From Nocardioides caldifontis (GTDB lineage: Bacteria > Actinomycetota > Actinomycetes > Propionibacteriales > Nocardioidaceae): DNA of 64,000 bases. The notes below the pieces were generated by a model. The model worked only from the letters and a program-made list of their open reading frames with translations, was not told where the DNA came from and made no database searches. The position numbers and the translations under genes are program-made. Of this stretch, positions 7,742-16,269 are shown one piece after another (within the stretch, counting starts at the first letter, position 1; every line of letters starts with the position of its first letter). The DNA is taken from assembly GCF_008087345.1 (NCBI RefSeq), contig NZ_ML701737.1, forward strand, positions 124,001 through 188,000. Direction: 5' to 3'.

Positions 7742-9973
7742 TCACCCGTCCACGGCAGTACGCCGACGCCGCCGACCGCCCCACCAGGCGAGCCCACCGA
7801 GCAGCACCGCGCCGAGCGTCCCGGCAGCCGCACCCGCCGCGCCGATCCGGGCGCCGGGGGCGGTGTAGGAGAGCTCGAGCGTCCCCGACGCGTCCGCGGG
7901 CAGGGCGACCGTGAGCAGCCCCGCCTGGTTGCGGCGGACCTCGGCGGGCCGGCCGTCGAAGGTGGCCTCGTAGCCCGGCCACCCCAGCGTGCCGAAGACC
8001 ACGTCGCCGCCGGCGCCGGTCGACTCCAGCTCGACGCGCTCCCCGGTCAGCCCGACCGTCTCCGCGGTGCCGACCTCGCCGCCGTCGGGGACCTGGCTGA
8101 GCCGGCTGTCCGGCCACGGGTGCGGCTCGTCGCGGGTGACCAGCAGCGTCCCGCCGGGCTCGGGCTCCGCGGTCCACCCCTCGGGCTGGGTGATGCCGAC
8201 GGCGAGCTTCGGCTGGACGACCACGGTGTCGACCTTCATCAGGTCGACCAGCGGTGGGCCACCGTCGGTGAGCGGCTTCCAGATCCGCTCGTAGCCGCAC
8301 TTCTTGGTGAGCCCGTCGTAGGCCATGCAGAGCCGGTCGGTGAACCGCTCGAGCCCCATGCCGGTGTAGCTGTTGACCGCCTCGACGCCGGCCACGTGGT
8401 ACATCGAGCCGGCGAGGTACTCCTCCCAGCTCCGGCGGAGGACCCGCGGGCCTTGCTTCTGCAGCTGCTTGAGGTCGGCGAGCTGCAGCACCAGCCCGGC
8501 CTCCTCGGGGGCCCGGTCGGCGAACCGCGCCTCGAGGACCCCGACGTCGGAGGGGAAGTACCAGGGCCGCGACCCGGCGTTCTCGCCGAAGACGACCACC
8601 TGGCCGGCGAGCACCCCGAGGGTGCCACCGACGAGGACCCCGGCGAGCAGCAGCTCCGAGCGCGGACCCCAGCGGTGCCAGGCGAGCACGACGGCCACCA
8701 GCACGACGAGCATCAGCGTCCCGCCGTACGCCGCGGCCGACGAGCGCGGGTCCTGCGCCCAGGTGAGCCAGGCGGTGAACGCGACCAGGGCGGCGCTGCC
8801 GAGCGCGCGCTGCCGCCAGTGGTCGCGGGCCAGCCCCGCCGTCAGCAGCAGCGCGACGACGACGAGGAGCCCGAGGTGGAGGTACTCCACCAGCCGCAGC
8901 GGCCAGCGGAAGAACCACAGCTTGGAGGGCGCCAAGGTCAGCAGGAGGTACGCCGTGGTGATGACCGCCAGCCCCGTGAGCCCCCGCGCGGCGCCGCCCC
9001 CGACGGCGACCAGCCGGCGGTAGCGGAACCACGGCAGCAGCGGGACGACGAACCACGCGAGGTAGGTCACCGGCACCTGCGAGGGGCCCGTGACCGAGGT
9101 GATGCCGGGGACGAAGGTGGGCGCGCTGAGCCCGAGCAGGTCGCCGAGCTCGGGGCGGAGCTTGCCGGTGTTGTAGACCAGCGGCCCCTCGACGCGGTAG
9201 GCGAGGTCGACCGCCTCCATCAGCGGGAGGTAGACGAGCGGGAGGAACGCGGCGACGCAGACGCCCACCGCGGCGAGCCGGGCGGTGCCCCACCAACGGC
9301 GGGTGGCGACCCCCTCGACGAGCAGGCCAAAGCCGAGGACGACGACCGCCAGGGTGCCGTAGGGGTTGCCGTGGGTGACGGCGAGCGCGCCGGCGAGGAA
9401 CGCCCACAACGGGTTGAGGGTGCCGTGCAGCGCGCGGCGGAACGTCCACCACACCCAGGGCGCGTAGGCGAAGGCGATGAGTCCGGAGACCCAGGAGCCG
9501 GCGTCCCAGAACAGGGTGAACCCGCTGAACGGCAAGGCGGTCGCGACCACCGCGGCCGCCCACCGCGCCGCGCCGTGGTCCCGCGCGAGGAGGTAGGTGC
9601 CGAGCGCGAGCGCGGTGATGAAGGCGATCTTCACCGCGGTCACGGAGACCAAAAGGTCGCCGCCGAGCGAGACCAGCACCCAGACGAGCGCGTCGAGCGG
9701 GTTGTAGACACCGAACAGCGCCTCCCCGGCGTAGTTGCCGCCGGCCCAGGAGCCGGGGTCCATCACCGGCGGCCAGTGGCCGTCGCGGACCAGCTCGCCG
9801 AGGTGGAACCAGGTCGGCGCGAACTGCGCCGCGGTGTCACCGCGCATGTAGAAGGTGCGGCTGCCCAGGAGCGGGACCAAGGCGGACAGGGCGGTGACGA
9901 CGCAGACGCCCAGCGGCCACAGCACCCGGGTCCGCAGCGGCTCGCGCGGCGGACCGAGGTCGGGTTCAGCCAT
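7742..9973 (-). CDS. YfhO-like polytopic membrane glycosyltransferase (GT-C type)
   Basis: This 743-residue protein has roughly a dozen membrane segments and a periplasmic-type C-terminal domain ending in another membrane helix and GGRRRRRTAVDG. The first loop FYMRGDTAAQFAPTWFHLGE carries the acidic residue typical of GT-C enzymes that use polyprenyl-phosphate sugars, and ALFGVYNPLDALVWV is YfhO-like. In Firmicutes YfhO partners the GT2 protein CsbB in glycosylating lipoteichoic acid. Here the upstream gene is CsbB/GtrB-like and its stop overlaps this ATG by 8 nt, supporting a joint role. Sugar and acceptor are unknown. Confidence 0.75.
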   Translation of the reverse strand: MAEPDLGPPREPLRTRVLWPLGVCVVTALSALVPLLGSRTFYMRGDTAAQFAPTWFHLGELVRDGHWPPVMDPGSWAGGNYAGEALFGVYNPLDALVWVLVSLGGDLLVSVTAVKIAFITALALGTYLLARDHGAARWAAAVVATALPFSGFTLFWDAGSWVSGLIAFAYAPWVWWTFRRALHGTLNPLWAFLAGALAVTHGNPYGTLAVVVLGFGLLVEGVATRRWWGTARLAAVGVCVAAFLPLVYLPLMEAVDLAYRVEGPLVYNTGKLRPELGDLLGLSAPTFVPGITSVTGPSQVPVTYLAWFVVPLLPWFRYRRLVAVGGGAARGLTGLAVITTAYLLLTLAPSKLWFFRWPLRLVEYLHLGLLVVVALLLTAGLARDHWRQRALGSAALVAFTAWLTWAQDPRSSAAAYGGTLMLVVLVAVVLAWHRWGPRSELLLAGVLVGGTLGVLAGQVVVFGENAGSRPWYFPSDVGVLEARFADRAPEEAGLVLQLADLKQLQKQGPRVLRRSWEEYLAGSMYHVAGVEAVNSYTGMGLERFTDRLCMAYDGLTKKCGYERIWKPLTDGGPPLVDLMKVDTVVVQPKLAVGITQPEGWTAEPEPGGTLLVTRDEPHPWPDSRLSQVPDGGEVGTAETVGLTGERVELESTGAGGDVVFGTLGWPGYEATFDGRPAEVRRNQAGLLTVALPADASGTLELSYTAPGARIGAAGAAAGTLGAVLLGGLAWWGGRRRRRTAVDG

Positions 9974-11036
9974 CCCGGCCCTCGTGCCCGGTCTGGCGCC
10001 CGGCCTCGTCCAGGACCTCGCGGACGGCCTGCTGCTGGCTCCGCAGCTGGATCTGGTCGGCGACGGCGAACTGCTCGTGCTCGGGGCCGAGCAGCACCGC
10101 GACGGGGGTCGCCGCGCCCTCGCTGCTCTCCCGCAGCAGGAAGTGCGGCCGCCGTTTGGTCTCGGCGTAGATCCGGCCGAGGTACTCCCCCAGCACGCCC
10201 AGCACCATCATCTGGATGCCCCCCAGCCCGACGACCGCGCAGATGATCGTCACGTAGCCCTCGGCCGGGTTGCCGAAGAGGATCGCGTCGACCAGCACCC
10301 ACAGCGCATAACCGACGGCGACGCTGGTCGCCAGCGCCCCGAGGTAGATCGCAAGCCGCAGCGGCCGGTTGTTGAACGACAGCACGCCGTCGATGCCGTA
10401 GTCGACGAGCGCGCGCATCGTCCACTTGGTCGCGCCGGAGCCGCGGGCGACGTTCTCGTAGTCGATGACCGCCGTGGGGAAGCCGATCCAGGCGAAGAGC
10501 CCCTTGGAGAACCGGTTGTACTCGCCGAGCGCGAGCACCGCCCGCACCGCCTTGCGGCTGAGCACCCGGAAGTCGCCGACACCGTCCTCGAGCTCGACGT
10601 CGACGAGCCGGTTCATCATCCGGTAGTACGCGCGGGACAGCAGCGTCCGCGCGACCGCGTCGCCCTTGCGGGTGCGCCGGGCGACGACCTGCTCGTAGCC
10701 CTGGTCGAGCAGCGGCAGCATCTTCGCCAGCAGCTCGGGCGGGTGCTGGAGGTCGGCGTCGAGGATCGCGACCGCCTCGTGACGGGCCTGCGTCAGCCCG
10801 GCCAGCATCGCCGCCTCCTTGCCGAAGTTGCGGCTCAGGGCGAGGTAGCGGAACCGCGGGTCCTGCTCGTGCGCCGCCCGCATCAGCTCCAGGGTGCGGT
10901 CGCGGCTGCCGTCGTCGACGAGGAGCACCTCGAACTCGTCGGTGATCGCGCCCAGCTCCGCCCGGAGGACGGTGACGAGCTGTTCGAGCACGTCCTCCTC
11001 GTTGAAGCACGGCACGACGACCGAGAGACCCACCAT
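9966..11036 (-). CDS. GtrB/CsbB/DPM1-like family 2 glycosyltransferase
   Basis: From ATG 11036 the protein is 356 residues. MVGLSVVVPCFNEEDVLEQL opens the GT-A fold, VLLVDDGSRDRTLELM gives the DDGS motif, and AILDADLQHPPELL the metal-binding DAD. Two C-terminal membrane helices (LAIYLGALATSVAVGYALWV and CAVVGLGGIQMMVLGVLGEY) are diagnostic of enzymes that charge polyprenyl phosphate with a sugar at the inner leaflet. Its last 8 nt are shared with the YfhO-like gene, fitting a CsbB/YfhO pair. An alternative ATG at 11072 adds 12 residues but has no better signal. Confidence 0.88.
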   Translation of the reverse strand: MVGLSVVVPCFNEEDVLEQLVTVLRAELGAITDEFEVLLVDDGSRDRTLELMRAAHEQDPRFRYLALSRNFGKEAAMLAGLTQARHEAVAILDADLQHPPELLAKMLPLLDQGYEQVVARRTRKGDAVARTLLSRAYYRMMNRLVDVELEDGVGDFRVLSRKAVRAVLALGEYNRFSKGLFAWIGFPTAVIDYENVARGSGATKWTMRALVDYGIDGVLSFNNRPLRLAIYLGALATSVAVGYALWVLVDAILFGNPAEGYVTIICAVVGLGGIQMMVLGVLGEYLGRIYAETKRRPHFLLRESSEGAATPVAVLLGPEHEQFAVADQIQLRSQQQAVREVLDEAGRQTGHEGRDG

Positions 11037-11128
11037 CGCCCCAATCCGTACGACACCTGCGAGCCCGCTCATTGTTGCAAGCGGGCCGGGCAGGCCCCCG
11101 GCGGGCGCGCCGCGCGCCCGGACGCGGC

Positions 11129-12052
11129 TCAGACGGTGGTGCGGAACCGCTCCGGCACGGCGACCACGGGCTGGTTCTCCATCGCCGCGATCTGCCCCTG
11201 GCCGGTGGCGCGGAACATGCCCTTGCGCTCCTTGTCCGGCTCGACGATCTTCGCGAGCTTCCGGACCGGCGGGGAGAACTCCCGGACCTCGTCGCGGACG
11301 ATGCCGGCGTTGATCCGGTCGAGGAGCTCGACCATCACGTCGCCGCCCTGCCGCCAGCTGGTGCTCCGCGCCCGGCCGTCCATCTCGACCATCCGCCGCC
11401 GGTGGTCCGCGGTGGCCTGGAGCAGGTCCCGGTCGGCGAACTTGAAGTGGAACATCCACAGGTCGGGGTCGACGGTGTACGGCGCGAAGATCCCGTGCGA
11501 GGCGTGCGCCCACGCCGCCGGCACCCGCTTGAGCGACGGCTTGCACATCAGCGGGATGAACTTCGCCAGCCTGCGCTGCGCGAGCAGCGGCTCGTCGGGG
11601 CGCAGCGGCGGCTCGTGCGCCACGTCGTGGATCACGTTGAGCGTCGTGACCCCCAGGACGTCACGGTCCGGGCGGTCGGCGAGGAGGTGGCGGATGGTGG
11701 GGTACTTCGCCGGGTCGGCGACCACGAACTCGTCGGCGTCGGCGAGCAGCACCGCGTCGTAGGCGTTGAGCAGCCCCTGGGCGATGCCGCTCGCGAGCCC
11801 CATCCGCGCCGGCTCGAACCCCTTGACCTCGAGCGGCGGGATGCGGAGCACCGTGCAGGGCAGGTCGTCGGTGGAGCCGTCGGAGCTGTTGTCGTCGATG
11901 ACGACGAGCGCGTCGACGCCCACCTGGGCGGAGTAGTGCGCGATCCAGCGCGGCAGCATGACGCCCTCGTCGCGGACCATCGTCAGCACGGCGACCCGCG
12001 GCAGCCGCCCCGCCTCGGTGGCGTCGTCGGCCTGCCGGCGGCGGAAGATCAC
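11129..12052 (-). CDS. Glycosyltransferase family 2-like protein (Glyco_tranf_2_4/GT92-like type)
   Basis: The 307-residue protein starts VIFRRRQADD. VAVLTMVRDEGVMLPRWIAH and VGVDALVVIDDNSSDGSTDD are the hallmark of the subgroup in which a wandering GT-A domain is recognised by L-x-x-W-[IL]-x-[HY]...G. AVLLADADEFVV provides the DxD. No membrane helix is seen, so it is cytoplasmic or peripheral. The GTG overlaps the upstream sulfotransferase stop (GTGA, 12049-12052). A 92-nt gap separates it from the GtrB-like gene. It probably adds a residue to the polymer made or modified by this cassette. Confidence 0.75.
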   Translation of the reverse strand: MIFRRRQADDATEAGRLPRVAVLTMVRDEGVMLPRWIAHYSAQVGVDALVVIDDNSSDGSTDDLPCTVLRIPPLEVKGFEPARMGLASGIAQGLLNAYDAVLLADADEFVVADPAKYPTIRHLLADRPDRDVLGVTTLNVIHDVAHEPPLRPDEPLLAQRRLAKFIPLMCKPSLKRVPAAWAHASHGIFAPYTVDPDLWMFHFKFADRDLLQATADHRRRMVEMDGRARSTSWRQGGDVMVELLDRINAGIVRDEVREFSPPVRKLAKIVEPDKERKGMFRATGQGQIAAMENQPVVAVPERFRTTV

Positions 12053-13125
12053 GCGTCGTCCCCGTCGTCGTACCCCTCGGGGTCGTCGAGCGCGTCGACG
12101 CCCTTGCGCTTCGGCGTCGCCCAGAGCCGGACGACGCGCGCCAGCCCGTCGAGCGCCGCCTCGAGCTGCTGCTCGGTCGTCACGCTGCCGGCGGGGACGC
12201 CGCGGACGGGCCGCGGGGCGAGGTCGTCGAGGGAGCCGATCACGCGGAGGTCGAGCTTGCGGAGCCGGCGCACCTCCCGCTCGGCGAACTTCGCCACCCA
12301 CGGCTCGTCGATGCCGAACATCGGGTCGTCCGCCTCGCGGCGGGCGAGCCCCTCCTTGGCGAGCGCGTGCTTGACGTAGCGGCTGTAGATGTTGCGCGGC
12401 AGCGGGTCGTCGGCGAGCCGCTCGTTGAGCGCGCGGAGCACGAGCGCCGACGCCGCGCCGATCGACGGGTTGCTGCGCCGGGTGGCGAGGTCGAACGGCT
12501 CCGGGTCCAGCCCGACGGCCTGGGCGAACCGCTCCCACAGCAGCGTGGGCGGCGCGCCCGGTGGCGGCACGGTGACCAGCGTGAACCGGTCCTTGCCGAC
12601 GCCCTTGGACCAGCGGTCGGCGATCGCGCCGGTCGCCTGGTGGCGCCAGAAGTTGCGGCCGCCCGGGTGCTTGCGGTTCTCGGTGCGGACCGCCTCGAGG
12701 TAGTCCTCCCAGCCGGAGACGCCGGCGTTCTGCATCGCCTCCTGCCACATGGCCGGGACGGAGCGGGCGAGGTCGCGGACGGTCATCACGGCCTCCACCC
12801 GGTCGGTGGAGAACGAGCTGACGATCTGCTCGATCTTCGGTGGCATCCGGGGCCCGAGGAACTCCATCGAGACCAGCGCAGTGCCGTCCCAGGCGTCGAC
12901 CTCGCGGACCAGCTGGTTCCACGGACCGTCCTCGGCGAGCGGCGGCTGGCCGGGGAGCCCGCGCTCGGAGACGTCGCGGACGGCGCTGACCTGGCGCCGC
13001 CAGCGCTTCCCGGGGAAGCAGAACCCCTGCCGCGCGAGCTCGTCCCGGTTGTCGCCGAGGACGTTCTGCAGGAAGCTGGTGCCCGACTTCATCGCACCGA
13101 TGTGCAGCACGACGCGGTTGGCCAT
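12049..13125 (-). CDS. Sulfotransferase-like protein (paralogue 2 of 5)
   Basis: The 358-residue protein begins MANRVVLHIGAMKSGTSFLQ, with the P-loop Lys at 13. MTVRDLARSVPAMWQEAMQN supplies the 3'-phosphate region, RFTLVTVPPPG a central strand, and SNPSIGAASALVLRALN the N-x-S-I-G block. The tail EQQLEAALDGLARVVRLWAT matches the C-terminal helix of the other paralogues. It is joined by a 1-nt overlap (TGATG) to the upstream small coiled-coil gene and by a 4-nt overlap to the downstream glycosyltransferase, so stoichiometric expression is likely. The acceptor is unknown. Confidence 0.72.
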   Translation of the reverse strand: MANRVVLHIGAMKSGTSFLQNVLGDNRDELARQGFCFPGKRWRRQVSAVRDVSERGLPGQPPLAEDGPWNQLVREVDAWDGTALVSMEFLGPRMPPKIEQIVSSFSTDRVEAVMTVRDLARSVPAMWQEAMQNAGVSGWEDYLEAVRTENRKHPGGRNFWRHQATGAIADRWSKGVGKDRFTLVTVPPPGAPPTLLWERFAQAVGLDPEPFDLATRRSNPSIGAASALVLRALNERLADDPLPRNIYSRYVKHALAKEGLARREADDPMFGIDEPWVAKFAEREVRRLRKLDLRVIGSLDDLAPRPVRGVPAGSVTTEQQLEAALDGLARVVRLWATPKRKGVDALDDPEGYDDGDDA

Positions 13126-13397
13126 CAGCCGTTCTCCTCCTCCTCCGCGGGAGCCTCCAGGGCCTCCGCGACCTTCGTCACCAGGGCGGCCTCCACCCCC
13201 GCGAGCCGCTGCTCGGCGAGCTCCACCAAGGTGCGGTCCTCCGCGACGGCGGGCTCGAGCAGGTCAAGCCTTTCACAGAGCTCCCGGACGGCCTCGACCC
13301 CACCGATCCTCGCGAGCCGCGCGCCCAGTCCGCGGTGGTCGAGGTGGTCGAGCTTGTCGAGGTGGTCGAGCTTGTCGAAACCACGCCCCCCGCTCAC
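13125..13397 (-). CDS. Small acidic coiled-coil protein with KLDHLD repeats
   Basis: This 90-residue protein starts at GTG 13397 (VSGGRGFDKLDHLDKLDHLD) and ends EALEAPAEEEENG. A leucine-rich amphipathic repeat at about residues 8-22 is followed by a predicted helix (VAEDRTLVELAEQRLAGVEA). There is no enzymatic motif. It lies between two sulfotransferase genes and overlaps both (4 nt upstream, 1 nt downstream). The flanking sulfotransferases carry C-terminal helices, so it may be a scaffolding or heterodimer partner; that is inference. I do not recognise a family. The repeat unit is described separately. Confidence 0.6.
   Translation of the reverse strand: MSGGRGFDKLDHLDKLDHLDHRGLGARLARIGGVEAVRELCERLDLLEPAVAEDRTLVELAEQRLAGVEAALVTKVAEALEAPAEEEENG
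13335..13379 (-). repeat. Five 9-nt tandem units inside the small coiled-coil gene
   Basis: Five near-identical units of the type gtggtcgag/cttgtcgag lie head to tail. They encode the alternating DKL/DHL units of the leucine repeat. The array is in frame and 9-nt steps keep it so, so copy-number change would lengthen or shorten the helix. Confidence 0.7.
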
Positions 13398-14695
13398 AGC
13401 GACTCCTGCCGGTAGCGGCGGATCGCCTCGCGGAGCTCCTGCTCGTCGCGCAGCCCCGTCGGCACGAGGAGCTCGGCGACGAGGTCCTCGAGCACCGCGA
13501 TGCGGAGCTGGACACGGCGGCTGGCCGCGAGCTGCTCCTCGAGGGCGGCGATCCGGCGCTGCGCCTCCACGAGCTCCCGGTCGACCCGGTCGACCGCGGC
13601 CGCCTTGACCAGCCGCTTGGCACGGGCCCGCCACCCACGCCCGAGGGGCGCCGCGGCGTCCCCGCCGCCCTCGACGGAGGTGGTCGCCTCCTCGCGCACC
13701 GTCAGCAGCAGCCGGACGACGGCATCGACCGCGACGTCCACGAGCTCGTCGGAGGTGACGTCGCCCGGGGTGCGTGCTTCCCGTCGGGTGGCCCGGATGT
13801 CGTCGAGGTCGCCGACGACGTCGTACCCGGCCTCGCGGATCCGGGCCGCGGCCTCCTCGCTCCGCTCCACCGCGGCGGCGAACTGGTCGTCGGTGATCCC
13901 GATCGGCTCGTCGTCGACGAGGGTGAGCACCCGGTGGGCGAGCACGTCGCGGAGCCAGCGGGCCTGCTCGCGGTTGGTGCCGAGCTCCTCGGGGAGCCGC
14001 TCGTTGACCCGCCGCAGCAGCTCGGCGGCGACGACCCCGAGCGACTCGTTGACCTGCGGGACGTGGAGGTCGACCAGCACGCCGTCGATCCCGCAGGCCC
14101 GCGCGAACCGGTGCCACAGCTCGGTGGCCGCGCCGTCGCGGGGGACGGTGACGACGTGCACCCGCTCGGGCGGCAGGGTCGCGCCCCAGCGGGCGGCGAC
14201 GCCGGCGGGGTCCATCGTCCGCCAGCCCCACTCCGCACGCGGGCCGTCGGACTCCGGCCGCGGGACCCACGACTCGAGCGGGGTGGTGAGCGCGAACTTG
14301 AGCCGCTCCTGCCAGGCGGACGGGACCGCCCGGGCGAGGTCCCGGGTGGTGATGACGACGTGCACCTCGAGCCCGTCGAGGTCGGCGAGCGCCGCGGTGA
14401 CCTGCTCGGCGGAGGCACCGGCGAACAGCTCGTAGCTGAGCACCGCCGAGCTCCCCTGCCACGCCCGGATCTCGGCGGTGAGCCGCTTCCAGGCCTGGAC
14501 GGCCCGCGGCGGGAGGTTCTCCAGCCGCGGGTCCTCGCGCACCGCCATCCCGGCGTGCACCCGGTCCACGTGCCGCTCCCCCACCACGAGCACGCCGGCG
14601 TCGGCGAGCACCTGACGGTTGCCGTCGAGGATCCGCTGGAGGTACGTCGTGCCGGACTTCGGTGCCCCGACGTGGAGGTACACCCGGTCAGTCAT
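13394..14695 (-). CDS. Sulfotransferase-like protein with C-terminal coiled coil (paralogue 3 of 5)
   Basis: From the ATG at 14695 the protein has 433 residues and begins MTDRVYLHVGAPKSGTTYLQ. ITTRDLARAVPSAWQERLKF and VNESLGVVAAELLRRVNERL are the conserved blocks. After residue ~330 it extends beyond its paralogues with a helical region (DELVDVAVDAVVRLLLTVRE, then LVEAQRRIAALEEQLAASRR) typical of a coiled coil, which could bind the adjacent 90-residue protein. Starts further upstream are possible, but the 14695 ATG overlaps the LicD gene by 8 nt and aligns with the paralogue starts. Confidence 0.74.
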   Translation of the reverse strand: MTDRVYLHVGAPKSGTTYLQRILDGNRQVLADAGVLVVGERHVDRVHAGMAVREDPRLENLPPRAVQAWKRLTAEIRAWQGSSAVLSYELFAGASAEQVTAALADLDGLEVHVVITTRDLARAVPSAWQERLKFALTTPLESWVPRPESDGPRAEWGWRTMDPAGVAARWGATLPPERVHVVTVPRDGAATELWHRFARACGIDGVLVDLHVPQVNESLGVVAAELLRRVNERLPEELGTNREQARWLRDVLAHRVLTLVDDEPIGITDDQFAAAVERSEEAAARIREAGYDVVGDLDDIRATRREARTPGDVTSDELVDVAVDAVVRLLLTVREEATTSVEGGGDAAAPLGRGWRARAKRLVKAAAVDRVDRELVEAQRRIAALEEQLAASRRVQLRIAVLEDLVAELLVPTGLRDEQELREAIRRYRQESL

Positions 14696-16232
14696 CAGTC
14701 GCCTTTCCGTGCCCCGGTGCCCAGGTGGCACCGATCCGCCACCGCATCCTCCCCTGCTCCGGCGGGACCACCTCGCAGTGGCGCTCGACCACCGTGCCGC
14801 CGAGCCCCTGGAGCCGGGCCACCACCTCGTCGGGGTCGACGGGGAACCGCAGCCCGCCCTGGCCCTCTGCCGCCTCCTCGGCGAACTCGAGGTACGCCGA
14901 CCCGCCGCCGCGGACGACCATCCCGAGGAACCTCCAGAAGTTCTCGACGCCGGCCGGCGCGAGGGCGTCGAGGAGCCCGCGCGAGTAGACCACCCGCGGC
15001 CCGCGCCGGCGGACCAGGATCGCCGCCCGGGTGACGGTGTCGCGGGCGTCGTACAGGTTGAGGTGGTCGGCGATCAGGTGCTTGACCTGCTTCGCCTGGA
15101 GGCCGCGGTAGGAGCCGCGGGCGTAGTCGAGCGCGACCGCCCGGTGGCCGGACTCGGCGAAGAGCCGGGCGTCCTGGCCGGAGCCGGCGCCGAGGTCGAT
15201 GACCAGGGCGTGCTCCGGCAGCCGTGGCAGCACCCACCGGGCGAACGGCGACGGGTGCTGGGTGGCCGGGTCGCGGAGGTCGCGCCAGAAGACCTCCCAG
15301 GCACGGCGCTGCACCATCGTGTTGCCGAACCACTGGTCGAACCGGTGCACGATCTCGGGCCCCGGCTCGTGGCGGAACGACGGGTCGGGCACGCGCCACG
15401 AGGGACCGTAGGAGAGGGTCAGCACCGCGTCGGGGTCGGCCGGCACCGGGAACGGGCGCCCCTCGAACTCGAGGGTGCCGAGCGGGAGGAACTTCTCCCG
15501 GGGCAGCGGCGCCCGGACGGTGGCGGTCTCGTGGACCAGGTCGTCGACGTAGAAGCAGGCGTAGACGTCGATGCTCGCGCCAGCCCCGTCGGGGGCGTCG
15601 AAGACGACGGTCAGGAACGAACCGGTCTTGTGGATGACCTCGAGCCCGGCCCGGGTCAGCGCGCGCCCGGCCCGGAACATGTCACGGGCGACGCCGGCCG
15701 GGCTCTCGGCGTCGCTGAGGAACGCCAGGTCGATGTCGGAGTCGTGGGCGATCACGCCGCCCTCGCGCACCGCCCCGAGCAGCGTGCCGAAGGCGAGCCA
15801 GGGCTCGAGCCCGCAGTCGCGCTGGAGGACCGTGACGATCCGCTCGGCGTAGTCGAGCATCGTGGCGGTGGTGCCGCTGCCCCGGCCGGCGAACGGCCGC
15901 TGGATGATCCCCCACTTGTCGATGACGATCGGCAGCCCGTGGCGGTCGACGAAGCGGATCCGTCCCTCGCCGCTGCGGAACCGGAGCTCGCCGAGCTCGA
16001 GGGTGCGCCCCTCGTTGCGCAGGGCCACCTCGGCGACCCCGTCGAGGTAGGGGGTGAGGTTCTTGGGCCAGGGCACGAACGTCGGCGCGGCTGGCTCCTC
16101 CGAGGGGGCCGCGGGCTCAGGCGCCAGGAAGGACCAGACGGGGGTGCCGTCGAACAGCACCTCGGTCAGCCCGCGGAGCGGCTCGTGGAGGTGGAGCCCG
16201 CGCTCGTCCGCGGTGGCGGCGCGCGTCGTCAC
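14688..16232 (-). CDS. LicD-type phosphotransferase fused to a class I SAM methyltransferase
   Basis: The 514-residue protein joins two catalytic domains. About residues 100-285 are LicD/fukutin-like: WLAFGTLLGAVREGGVIAHD followed by SDIDLAF gives the metal-binding D-x-D-x-D (164/166/168), and EFEGRPFPVPADPDAVLTLS matches the family's C-terminal block. About 340-505 are a Rossmann methyltransferase with VIDLGAGSGQDARLFAESGH. LicD enzymes attach phosphocholine or a related phospho-group to surface glycans; the methyltransferase acceptor is unknown. The N-terminal ~95 residues match nothing I know. It heads the seven-gene cassette and overlaps the next gene by 8 nt. No membrane segment is seen. 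Confidence 0.82.
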   Translation of the reverse strand: MTTRAATADERGLHLHEPLRGLTEVLFDGTPVWSFLAPEPAAPSEEPAAPTFVPWPKNLTPYLDGVAEVALRNEGRTLELGELRFRSGEGRIRFVDRHGLPIVIDKWGIIQRPFAGRGSGTTATMLDYAERIVTVLQRDCGLEPWLAFGTLLGAVREGGVIAHDSDIDLAFLSDAESPAGVARDMFRAGRALTRAGLEVIHKTGSFLTVVFDAPDGAGASIDVYACFYVDDLVHETATVRAPLPREKFLPLGTLEFEGRPFPVPADPDAVLTLSYGPSWRVPDPSFRHEPGPEIVHRFDQWFGNTMVQRRAWEVFWRDLRDPATQHPSPFARWVLPRLPEHALVIDLGAGSGQDARLFAESGHRAVALDYARGSYRGLQAKQVKHLIADHLNLYDARDTVTRAAILVRRRGPRVVYSRGLLDALAPAGVENFWRFLGMVVRGGGSAYLEFAEEAAEGQGGLRFPVDPDEVVARLQGLGGTVVERHCEVVPPEQGRMRWRIGATWAPGHGKATDD

Positions 16233-16269
16233 CGGTCGCCTCCCCTCCGCGGGAGGCCGCCGGACATGG

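Noticed and set aside
13335-13379. Short tandem repeat as a possible CRISPR or regulatory array
   Set aside because: Units are 9 nt, without spacers, and in frame inside a coding sequence.
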